Shown: piece after piece, positions 6,960 to 15,300 of the stretch
Layout of the letters: every line of letters begins with the position of its first letter
How positions within the stretch are numbered: position 1 is the first letter of the stretch
Origin: DDH964 sp963806685
Lineage (GTDB): Bacteria; Desulfobacterota; Desulfuromonadia; Desulfuromonadales; DDH964
NCBI GenBank assembly: GCA_963806685.1
Contig: CAWDZB010000003.1
Location: 1 to 64,000, forward strand
Reading direction: 5' to 3'
DNA length: 64,000 bases
Notes under the pieces: model-generated
Database searches by the model: none
What the model was told of the DNA's origin: nothing
Seen by the model: the letters and a program-made list of their open reading frames with translations, nothing else
Translations under genes and position numbers: made by a program

Positions 6960-7605
6960 GATTAGGGCGGATTCTCAGCCTAAGAGGCTTCCCTTGGAAA
7001 AGAGGCACCAAAGGGGACTTGAAGTCGGCGGGTCTCGTCCCGCCGGACGAGTTACTTTTCTGACGCGGCTCAGAAAAGTAACCAAAAGAGCCCGGGCTGC
7101 CGCCGGCATGGGGACGCAACGGGCGGAGCTTGCGAACTTCTTTCGCTGTGGAAGGAAACGAAGCGTCTTCGTTTGCTCCAGCTGCGAAGGGTGGCGGTTG
7201 TTCCGGCATGCTGCGATGCGGAGCGAACTCCGGCGCGACGTGGTTTTAAAAGCTTTTAAACCACCAGAGCCTCTCACCGCGCAGAACGAAAAGGGGTGGC
7301 CTCAGGGGGACCGAGACCCGCGATCGGCGACGCGATCGTCGCCACGAAGAACCGGCGGAATCGGTTGACGATGAAGGAGATCCCGGGTACCGAAACCTCG
7401 CGAACGCATGCCCCCCGCAGGGGAAGGCGTTTTTTGCTCACTTTTTGTCGCCGCCTGGACAAAAAGTGAGGCGCCTGGCGGGGCGCGTCCCGCCGGTTTG
7501 GGTTGGTCGCCCAAGCAGGGAAAATCTTCCGGAGAGGGCAAGGCCCCCCCTCTCATAATGGAGGACCTCGGAACGAGCCGAGAATGGAACCTAATCAGGA
7601 ATAGG
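6960..7605 (-). mobile_element. MITE-like repeat element, copy 2 (inverted relative to copy 1)
   Basis: The segment is the inverted homologue of 4905-5545, including both ends, the GGCGGG...CCCGCC stems and the TTACTTTT...AAAAGTAA hairpins. Its terminal inverted repeats are cleaner than in copy 1 (CTGATTAGGGCGGATTCTCAGCC against CCTGATTAGGTTCCATTCTCGGC). No reading frame is shared with copy 1. Confidence 0.7.
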
Positions 7606-7682
7606 GGGACTTCGGCGAGCCCCGGCGCACCGGCCGGGGGGCCCCGGCCTTCCGTCCTTTACTGACCAGGAAAGGTGACACG

Positions 7683-8279
7683 ATGAAAACCTCACGGATC
7701 TTGATGCTGTGCGCACTCCTCGTTTCCCTGGCCGCCGGCGCCTCCGCCGCGACGGCGCATCTGGCCGGCGGCTGTTTCTGGTGCATGGAGTCGGACTTCG
7801 AACATCTCGAAGGCCAGGGGGTGACCGACGTGGTCTCCGGCTTCACCGGCGGCACCCTGGAGAACCCGACCTACAACGGCAACCACCAGGGGCACTATGA
7901 AGCGGTGGAGATCAGCTACGACCCGCAAAAGATCAGCTTCAAGGAGCTGCTCGACTATTACTGGCGCCATATCGATCCCTTCGATGCCGGCGGGCAGTTC
8001 TGCGACCGGGGGCACAGCTACCAGAGCGCGATCTTTGTCGCCGACGCCGAGGAGCGGCAGATCGCCGAGGCGTCGAAGCGGGAGATTCAGGCGCTCTTCC
8101 CGGATCAAAAGGTGGTCACGCCGATCCTGGATGCGTCGACCTTCTATCCGATCAAGGGGGACGAAAGCTACCACCAGGATTTCTATAAGAAAAGCCCGAT
8201 CCGCTACAATTACTACCGCTGGCGCTGCGGGCGCGACCAGCGCGTGAAGGAGATTTGGGGGGAGAAGGCGACGCATTAG
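7683..8279 (+). CDS. msrA: Peptide-methionine (S)-S-oxide reductase, exported MsrA
   Basis: MsrA reduces the S epimer of methionine sulfoxide. The 198-residue protein has a signal peptide (residues 1-22, ASA/A-type cleavage region) and then the MsrA domain. The catalytic GCFWC motif is at 30-34 (nucleophile Cys31), followed by GFTGG, the NPTYNGNHQGHYEAVEISYDP region, and HSYQSAIF. A late Cys in YRWRCGRDQR is a candidate resolving residue. An AGGAAAGGTGACACG ribosome region precedes ATG 7683. Together with the exported MsrB upstream it forms an envelope methionine-repair pair. Confidence 0.95.
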   Translation: MKTSRILMLCALLVSLAAGASAATAHLAGGCFWCMESDFEHLEGQGVTDVVSGFTGGTLENPTYNGNHQGHYEAVEISYDPQKISFKELLDYYWRHIDPFDAGGQFCDRGHSYQSAIFVADAEERQIAEASKREIQALFPDQKVVTPILDASTFYPIKGDESYHQDFYKKSPIRYNYYRWRCGRDQRVKEIWGEKATH

Positions 8280-8592
8280 GCGGATAACGGCAGGCCTCGC
8301 GCCACGGCGCTTCGCGTCGATCACCGGAGATCACAGGTCAAGGGTCAGGCCAATCGGTCTGGCCCTTCTTGCGTCGGGAGGGGCGCAGGTTGGATAGGTG
8401 GGGGGATAATTCAGAACCTGCAGAACCGTCCGCGCCGGAAGCACCCGTGTCGGCGGTTTTGATTTTTCAGGAAGATGTCAATCCTGCGAGCCTGCAAGCC
8501 TGGCCCCAGAACAAGAAGATTGCGACCCGGGACCTTGAACCTGCTGAACCTTGAACCTTGAACCTTGAACTTGGTCCCTTGCCCCGAAGCCA
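8280..8592. repeat. Gap with hairpin and 7-bp AACCTTG array
   Basis: A modest hairpin (about 8346-8367, AGGCCAATCGGTCTGGCCC, then TTCTTG) may terminate msrA. From 8526 to about 8580 the sequence runs in 7-bp steps: CGGGACC, TTGAACC, TGCTGAA, then three perfect CCTTGAA units. No gene was seen. Confidence 0.65.
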
Positions 8593-8621
8593 TTGACAGC
8601 CCTTCCCCCGGGGCGTATCTT
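8593..8621 (+). promoter_or_regulatory. sigma70-type promoter of microprotein cassette 2
   Basis: TTGACA (8593-8598), a 17-base spacer and TATCTT (8616-8621). The AAGGA ribosome site begins one base after the -10 box, so the untranslated leader is expected to be very short. Confidence 0.7.
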
Positions 8622-8632
8622 AAGGACGTTTT

Positions 8633-8698
8633 ATGTCCTGTGGTTATGGGGGAATGATGTTGGTGGGAGTGTTCACAAGAGGGAAGAAACAGCTTTAA
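8633..8698 (+). CDS. 21-residue Gly-rich microprotein, cassette copy 2
   Basis: The ORF starts MSCGYGGMM and ends after 21 residues with TAA, just before a terminator. AAGGA (8622-8626) sits 6 bases before the ATG and is a good ribosome site. It is the paralogue of 2931-2996: promoter, leader, first nine codons, ORF length and terminator are kept, while the last twelve codons differ (a basic RGKKQL tail here, an acidic NEELRN tail there). The C-terminus of copy 1 may be specific to its locus. No modifying enzyme lies beside either copy. Role unknown. Confidence 0.5.
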   Translation: MSCGYGGMMLVGVFTRGKKQL

Positions 8699-8739
8699 GG
8701 GCCGTGACTGCCGGGAGGACTGGCGGCGCGGCTTTTTTG
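8699..8739 (+). terminator. Rho-independent terminator of cassette 2
   Basis: GCCGTGACTGCC pairs with GGCGGCGCGGC across the loop and is followed by TTTTTTG. It matches the terminator of cassette 1 in sequence and position. Confidence 0.85.
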
Positions 8740-8786
8740 TATTTTTGGCTTGGACCAATGGTATTGGTTGACTGAGGGAAAGAACC

Positions 8787-9192
8787 TTGAAAAAGATCGA
8801 TGTCTCTTGCGCGATTATCGAAAAGGATGGGCTTGGTTCTGGCGGCCCAGCGCAGCGAATCGATGAACCTCCCGCTTAAATGGGAGTTCCCCGGCGGCAA
8901 ACTCCATCCCACACGAAAATGCCGCCGAATGTCTGAAAAGAGAGATTGAAGAGGAATTAGGTGTCGGCATCCAAATACGGATTCGCTCTACCGCCTTCGG
9001 ACTGGCAATACCCAGCCTTTGCCATCACTCTCTTACCCCTTCATCTGCAACCTCCATTCCGACGACATTGTCTTGGCAGAACATAAGGCGATTGCTTGGG
9101 TAAAACCTGCGGAGCTCCCCGCCCTTGATTGGGCGGATGCCGATGTCCCGGTGTTGCAAAATTATCTTGAATACACTGCCGGTGGTGCCTTG
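8787..9192 (+). pseudogene. Decayed NUDIX hydrolase (MutT/8-oxo-dGTPase type)
   Basis: Pieces of one NUDIX protein can be read in order only by changing frame about four times: KKIDVSCAIIEKDGL, VLAAQRSESMNLPLKWEFPGGK, ENAAECLKREIEEELG, QYPAFAITLLP, and ICNLHSDDIVLAEHKAIAWV. The NUDIX box (GGK...E...REIEEELG) is recognisable but split. A GGGAA ribosome site precedes TTG 8787. The last piece lies in the frame of the downstream helicase, so a gene caller may wrongly extend the helicase back to TTG 9019. NUDIX genes of this type are often found beside DUF3427 helicases, which supports an originally coupled pair. Confidence 0.75.
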
Positions 9193-11472
9193 ATGGCCAA
9201 TGAGCTGCCGCCAGGGATTTACGAGGCCCTCCTCTCCGAGGAGATTCAGGATGTACTTGCGCGGCGTCCTGAATTGCGGAGGGTCTTCGGCAAACTTGAC
9301 CCGGAAGAGCAGCCGGCCCGTTATGCAGCCTTTGTTGCGAGAGTATTGGAACAGGCGCTTCGTGAAGAGGCCGACCCTGAAAAGCGTGTAGCACTTTGCA
9401 ATCATATCCTAGGGCAAGTCGCCCAGGAGCCCGGGCGGGGCCATCTCGACAGGAATCGGCTCGTTGCCGACCAGAGGCCACTCCTGCTCGAAATCACCCC
9501 ACCACACTATGGCACCTCGGGCATCCCCCGGCCCCACACGCCGTTGGCCGAAAGCACTCTCTTCACCGGCTCCCCGCAGGAACCCCAGCTCGGCCACGAA
9601 CTGCTGGAAGAGATGCGCTCCGCCGATGGGGTGGACATCCTTGTATCATTCATCAAATGGTCCGGCCTGCGCCTGCTGCTGCCGGCCTTCGAGGATCTGC
9701 GCGACCGGCAGGTGCCGGTGCGGCTCATTACGACCTCCTACATGGGGGCGTCCGATTCCCCGGCGGTAGAGTGGTTGGCGAACCTGCCGAATGTGGAGGT
9801 TCGGGTTTCCTACGATACTGAACGGACCCGGTTACACGCCAAGGCCTACCATTTCCGGCGGGAAAGCGGCTTTTCTACGGCCTATATCGGCTCGGCCAAT
9901 ATGTCCCAGGCCGCCATTACCAGCGGGTTGGAGTGGAACCTCAAGGTCACCGCCCAGGACATGCCGCACATCCTCGACAAATTCACCGTCGAGTTTGAAA
10001 CCTACTGGAATAGCCGCGAGTTTCTCCCCTTTGACCCGGCGCGGCCCGAGCAGTTCCGCAGCGCCCTGGCCCGCGCCAAGCAGAATGGCGCCATCGCCCC
10101 GGCGGTCTTCTTCGATCTGCAGCCGCACCCGTTTCAGGAGCGGATTCTCGAAGCCCTGGAGCGGGAGCGCTCCGCCCACGACCGCTGGCGTAACCTGGTG
10201 ATTGCTGCCACCGGTACCGGCAAGACCGTGGTGGCGGCCTTCGATTTCCAGCGCTTCTTCGAGCAGCGGCAGCGGCAGGCGCGGCTTCTCTTTGTGGCAC
10301 ATCGGCAAGAGATTCTGCAACAGGCTTTAGGCACCTTTCGCAACATTCTGCGCGACCAGAACTTCGGTGAGCTGCAGGTCGGCCCCTACGAGGCCACCCG
10401 TCTGGAGCACCTGTTTTGCTCCGTCGGCATGCTCGCCTCCCGCCGTCTCTGGGAGCAGGTGGGGAGCGGCTTCTACGATTTCATCGTGGTTGACGAAGCC
10501 CACCACGGCACCGCCAGCAGCTATCGCCCGATCTTCGATCACTTCACCCCGCAAATCCTCCTCGGCCTCACCGCCACCCCGGAACGAATGGATGGCGACA
10601 CCGTCGCCGCCGACTTTGGCAATCGCTTTGCCGCCGAGATCCGCCTCCCCGAAGCGCTGGAGGAAAAGCTCCTCTGTCCCTTCCACTATTTCGGCGTTGC
10701 CGACCCCATCGCCATCAACGGGGATCAGTTCTGGCGCAACGGCAAGTACGATGCTGCCGCCCTGGAAAACGTCTATGTACTGGATTCGGCCCGCGCCCGC
10801 CAGCGGGTGGAGACGATCATTACCGCTTTGCACCGCTACGAGCCGGACGTCGCGAGCCTTAAGGGGATCGGCTTCTGCGTCGGCATCCGCCATGCCGTGT
10901 ACATGGCCGAGCAGTTCAATCAGCGGGGTATTCCGTCAGCCGCCTTTGTCTCGGGCATCGATACTGCCCAGTGTGCCGAACTGCTGGAGCAACTGAAAAG
11001 CGGAAAGCTCACCTTCCTCTTCACCGTGGACAAGCTGAGTGAAGGGGTCGACGTGCCGGAGATCAACACTGTCCTCTTCCTGCGCCCCACCGAGAGCCTG
11101 ACGGTCTTTCTTCAACAGCTCGGTCGCGGCCTGCGCCATGCGCCGGAGAAGGACTGCCTCACCGTGCTCGACTTTGTCGGTCAGGCCCACCGCCGCTACC
11201 GCATCGACACCAAGCTGAAAGCGCTACTTCCCAGGCACCGCTTCTCCATCGACAAGGAAGTGGCGCAGGACTTCCCCCACCTCCCGGCCGGTTGCGCCAT
11301 TCAGCTTGATCGTCTCTCCCGCCAGTATGTGCTGGAGAATATCAGGGTAAACCTAGCCAATCTTGCTGTGCAGGTGCCGGACCGGCTGCAGACCTTTACC
11401 AGTGAAACGGGGCAGGAACTGACCTTCGGCAATTTCATTCGCTACCACGATTACGAGCCGGAAGGTTGTTAG
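9193..11472 (+). CDS. PLD-DEAD/DEAH helicase of the DUF3427 family, N-terminal part (frameshifted)
   Basis: This is a superfamily 2 helicase with an N-terminal phospholipase D-like nuclease domain (HAK, an HxK motif, at residues 215-217; GSANMS follows). Its motor has Walker A ATGTGKT at about 339-345, DEAH at 434-437, TATPER, and the C-terminal helicase motifs LSEGVDVP and QLGRGLR. The frame stops at 11472 after YHDYEPEGC. Dropping one base there joins it directly to the DUF3427 continuation at 11466, so the gene is one protein broken by a single-base deletion. ATG 9193 overlaps an out-of-frame TGA (TGATG), a coupling arrangement expected with the upstream NUDIX gene. A phage-defence role is inferred from context. 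Confidence 0.85.
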   Translation: MANELPPGIYEALLSEEIQDVLARRPELRRVFGKLDPEEQPARYAAFVARVLEQALREEADPEKRVALCNHILGQVAQEPGRGHLDRNRLVADQRPLLLEITPPHYGTSGIPRPHTPLAESTLFTGSPQEPQLGHELLEEMRSADGVDILVSFIKWSGLRLLLPAFEDLRDRQVPVRLITTSYMGASDSPAVEWLANLPNVEVRVSYDTERTRLHAKAYHFRRESGFSTAYIGSANMSQAAITSGLEWNLKVTAQDMPHILDKFTVEFETYWNSREFLPFDPARPEQFRSALARAKQNGAIAPAVFFDLQPHPFQERILEALERERSAHDRWRNLVIAATGTGKTVVAAFDFQRFFEQRQRQARLLFVAHRQEILQQALGTFRNILRDQNFGELQVGPYEATRLEHLFCSVGMLASRRLWEQVGSGFYDFIVVDEAHHGTASSYRPIFDHFTPQILLGLTATPERMDGDTVAADFGNRFAAEIRLPEALEEKLLCPFHYFGVADPIAINGDQFWRNGKYDAAALENVYVLDSARARQRVETIITALHRYEPDVASLKGIGFCVGIRHAVYMAEQFNQRGIPSAAFVSGIDTAQCAELLEQLKSGKLTFLFTVDKLSEGVDVPEINTVLFLRPTESLTVFLQQLGRGLRHAPEKDCLTVLDFVGQAHRRYRIDTKLKALLPRHRFSIDKEVAQDFPHLPAGCAIQLDRLSRQYVLENIRVNLANLAVQVPDRLQTFTSETGQELTFGNFIRYHDYEPEGC

Positions 11473-12323
11473 TTGCCGAATCGTGGTCGGGGTGGAAAGC
11501 CAAGGCCCAGTTGGGGCCGATCCCGGCTGATCCCGATCTAGCGCGACTGAAAAAGGCGCTGATTCGGGCGGCGTTCATCAATGGGCCAAAGGAAGCGGGA
11601 TTGTTGCGGCAGGTGCTGGCCTTACTTGCAACTGGGCAGGTGGCCGAGGCCTTGGCGCTGGCCGGCTCATCCGCCATGCTGCTCTATTACCGCATCTGGG
11701 GGGATAAGGGGGAGCAAGTGGGAATTAGCTCGCTGGAAGAGGCTTTCCAGCGGTTGGCCGCCAACCCGACGGTCTGTGCCGATCTGGACGAAATTCTGGC
11801 TTGGTCGCTGGATACCACCGAGGTTGCCGGTACAGCGCCGGAGCTGCCGTATGTCGTACCGCTGGAGTTGCACGCCCAGTACGGTATCAGGGAGATTCAG
11901 GCAGCCTTTGGCCGGGCGAATCTGGAAACTGCCGGCCAGACCGGTGTCGGGGTGATGCACTTTGCCGAGAAGAAGACCTATGTCCTGCTGGTGACCTTCC
12001 AGAAGACGGAGAAGGAGTTCTCCCCCAGCACCATGTATGCGGATTACCCCATCAGCCGGGAGTTGCTGCACTGGGAGTCACAGGCCAACACTGCCCAGCA
12101 TCACAACGACGGGCAGAATCTGATTCACCATCAAGACCGGGGCTATACGATTCTGGTCTTTGCCCGTGGGCAAAAGAAGCGGAACAACGTGACGGTTCCG
12201 TTTACCTATCTGGGGCCGGTGGATATGGTGAGTTACGAGAGTGAGCGGCCGATCAAGATGGTCTGGCGGCTTAGGTATGCCATGCCGGTGGAGATATTTG
12301 AGGATAATCGGCGGGGTGGGTGA
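11466..12323 (+). pseudogene. DUF3427 C-terminal part of the same helicase (after frameshift)
   Basis: The translation LLVAESWSGWKAKAQLGPIPADPDLARLKK... continues the helicase without a gap in homology. It ends with the DUF3427 domain (FAEKKTYVLLVTFQKTEKEFSPSTMYADYPIS, then ETPF-like AQHHNDGQNLIHHQDRG). It has no ribosome site of its own. The joint reading frame (9193-12323) would encode about 1,043 residues, a length usual for this family. A sequencing error or a true inactivating deletion cannot be told apart here. Confidence 0.8.
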
Positions 12324-12372
12324 TTGGTTTGGACAAGATCGCCTGGTGCCTATCCTCTTGCTACAGAATTGA

Positions 12373-15300
12373 ATGGGGCAGCATATGAAACATGTCGAGC
12401 TCAATCGTAGATTCTGGGCCGTAAGCGACAAGGATGACTCCGATCCCGATTCCCTTCGTTTCCAGCATTTATGGTCAAATGACTCTCAACCTGGATGGCC
12501 TGAAGTTCTAGCGATGCCTCGGGTTGTGGTTCTTGCTGAGGCCGGGACGGGGAAGACTGAAGAGTTCAGAGAAACTGCGCACAGACTGCATGCCGAAGGG
12601 AACGCAGCTTTTTTTTGTGCGATTGAAGAGTTGGCGGAGGCAGGCATCGAAGAGGCCTTCGATGTCGGAACCTATTCTGAGTTCAAGGCTTGGCGCGATA
12701 CCGACCAGCCCGGTTGGTTCTTTCTCGATTCCGTCGACGAGGCGCGGCTGGTCAGCCATGATCATTTCAAGCGAGCACTGAAGCGCATCTCGAAAGCTCT
12801 CGACGGTGCGACCCATCGGGCGTTCGTCTACATTTCGGGACGGGGCAGTGACTGGAATGCGAATTCCGACATGTCACTGGTCGAGGAATGGTTACCTATA
12901 CCCCAAAAACAAAGGCTTCAGCAAGGAAATGAAGTCGAAGACGATAAACAACCTGCGTCATCAGAGGAGGATGAAACCGCAAACAAGGAATTGAAAATAC
13001 GGGTATTCCGCCTTGCCCCGTTAACCCAGAAACAGATCCAGTTATTTGCCCGGCATCGCGGAGTCCCTGAACCTGCTCGCTTTATCGAAGCGATCGAACG
13101 AGCGGATGCCGGCATCTTTGCCGAGAGGCCACGGGATCTGATCGATCTGATTGACTACTGGCAACGGTTCGAAACGATTGCCTCTCTGGCGGAGATGACC
13201 GAATATAATATCGATAAAAAGTTGGTCGAGACCAATCCAAAACATGGCAAAAAAGACCTCCTCTCACCAGACAAAGCTCGCGCCGGTGCTGAGATACTCG
13301 CAGCGGCTCTGACCTTCTCGCGCTGCAACTTCATTGCCCTGCCCGATCCCAAACCCCTCTTTACGCCTTCGGGCCATACTCTCGATGCCAAAGCGGTTCT
13401 TGCGAATTGGACATCCAGTGAGGTCGAGTCGTTGCTGCGCCGCGCTTTGTTCGACGAGGCAACTTACGGGCGCGCAAGGATTCATCATCGCTCGGTGCGC
13501 GAATATCTCACTGCACAATGGCTTTGCAATTTGCTGCAACAAGGCAAGGCACGGCGCAGTGTCGACCAGTGTCTCTTTGCCGAACGATACGGTTTGGACG
13601 TTGTCATCCCGTCAATGAAGCCGGTCGTCGCCTGGCTGGCACTGCGGGACGAGCGAATCTGCCAAAGGCTGTGTGACATTGCTCCAGAAATTCTGATCGG
13701 CTACGGAGACCCGTCGCGACTCCCCATCCCAGTGCGGGAAAAATTGCTGCGCCAATTTGCCGAGGTATGTGCCTCCAACTGTTATTACGACGAATCCCTC
13801 GACTTGTCGGCGGTAAGGCGTTTGGCGGACCCTCGACTTGCAGACACCATCATCCATCTTCTGGAGGAGTATCGATCAATGGAGGATGTCAGACACCTCC
13901 TCCTGCGAACGATTTGGCAAGGCGAGATCAAGGAATGCGCGGGGATTGCTCTGGACCTTGCCCTCGATTCCTCAATGGACCGATACACCCGGCTTGCGGG
14001 GATTCGTGCAATCGGCAGCTGCGGAGCCAAGGAGCAGCAACGACGCCTTGTTGAGGCGATCCTTGCTGAAGCTGAAACAGGCGACGTCGAGTTGACGAGC
14101 GCCATTTGTGAGCAATTCTTCCCGCAGTTGATCACTGTCGAGGCGTTACTTCAAACCATTGGAAGAATTCCTAAGCCAAAGCGGTTTTCAGTCAACCGGA
14201 TGTCTAATGCGCTGGAGCAGATAGCCGAGAAATGCCCTGAGGACCATTTACTTTCCCTCATGGCCGGCCTCGTCCGATTAATCGAACTCGAACCATTCAT
14301 CAGAAATCAGTTCTGTGAAATTTCCGAAAGATATGCATGGCTGGTCCCTCATGCGGCAATCATCGCTCATCGTCTACTCACCAGCCCCCTCCCGTGTGTA
14401 GATGAAGCCGTTCTGCGAACCGTCGAATTGCTGGCTGAATCAAGACACTATAGGACAGAATCGGGCCAGGTACGAAAACCGGACTTTCAGTCAATTATTG
14501 ACGGCGTACAACAGCTTAGGCACCTGTTCTTCTGGCGGTCAGTTGAAAGGGTTCGAAAACGACATAGCAAAAAGGGGGAGAGCCTTAACGACTGGTGGTT
14601 CGTAAGATTTAAGCCAACTCCCTGGAAAGTTGTTCCCGAAGATTTTGCATGCTTTCTTGCTCAGGCCGAATCTTTGCCAGATATGGATAATAGGTTGGTT
14701 GCTTATTCCGTAGCGTTGTATCTATGGCACGAGGCAGGCCGTGATCTCTCACACCTGAAAATGCTAAGAGACCTCGCATCCCGGAATGCGGAGATGGCGA
14801 TAAAACTTGACGTTTATCTCAAGCCACCTCCTCCGTCACCAGAAGAGTTGGAGCACCAACGTGAGATGGAAAAGTGGGAGCTTGAGCAGAAGAAAAAAGA
14901 GCTGCAAGATCAGAGAAATCGTCAGGAATGGATAGAACAACTTCAAGCAGATCCTCAACAATTACGTGATATTTCTGCCACGACGGTGGACGCTAAGTTT
15001 GCCAACCTGTACTGGCTTGCTGGAGAGATTCGCGAGCATAAGGAACAAGGGGACTCAAAGTGGGGGGGTGCCCGATGGGAGACGTTGACTGAGGCATTCG
15101 GTCTTGAGGTTGCAAAAGCGGCACGTGATGGATTGATGGCTTACTGGAGGCACTACCGCCCAGAGCTAAAGTCGGAGCATGATACCAATTCTGTACCTAA
15201 CGGTCTGATTGTAGGAATGGTCGGCCTGGCAATCGAGGCAAGGACAAAACCCGATTGGGCACGATGTCTGTCCCACGAAGATGCGCTGTTGGCGGTCCGC

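Noticed and set aside
9019..9192. TTG 9019 as start of the helicase
   Set aside because: The extra 58 residues are the C-terminus of the decayed NUDIX gene. The coupled ATG 9193 is the natural start.
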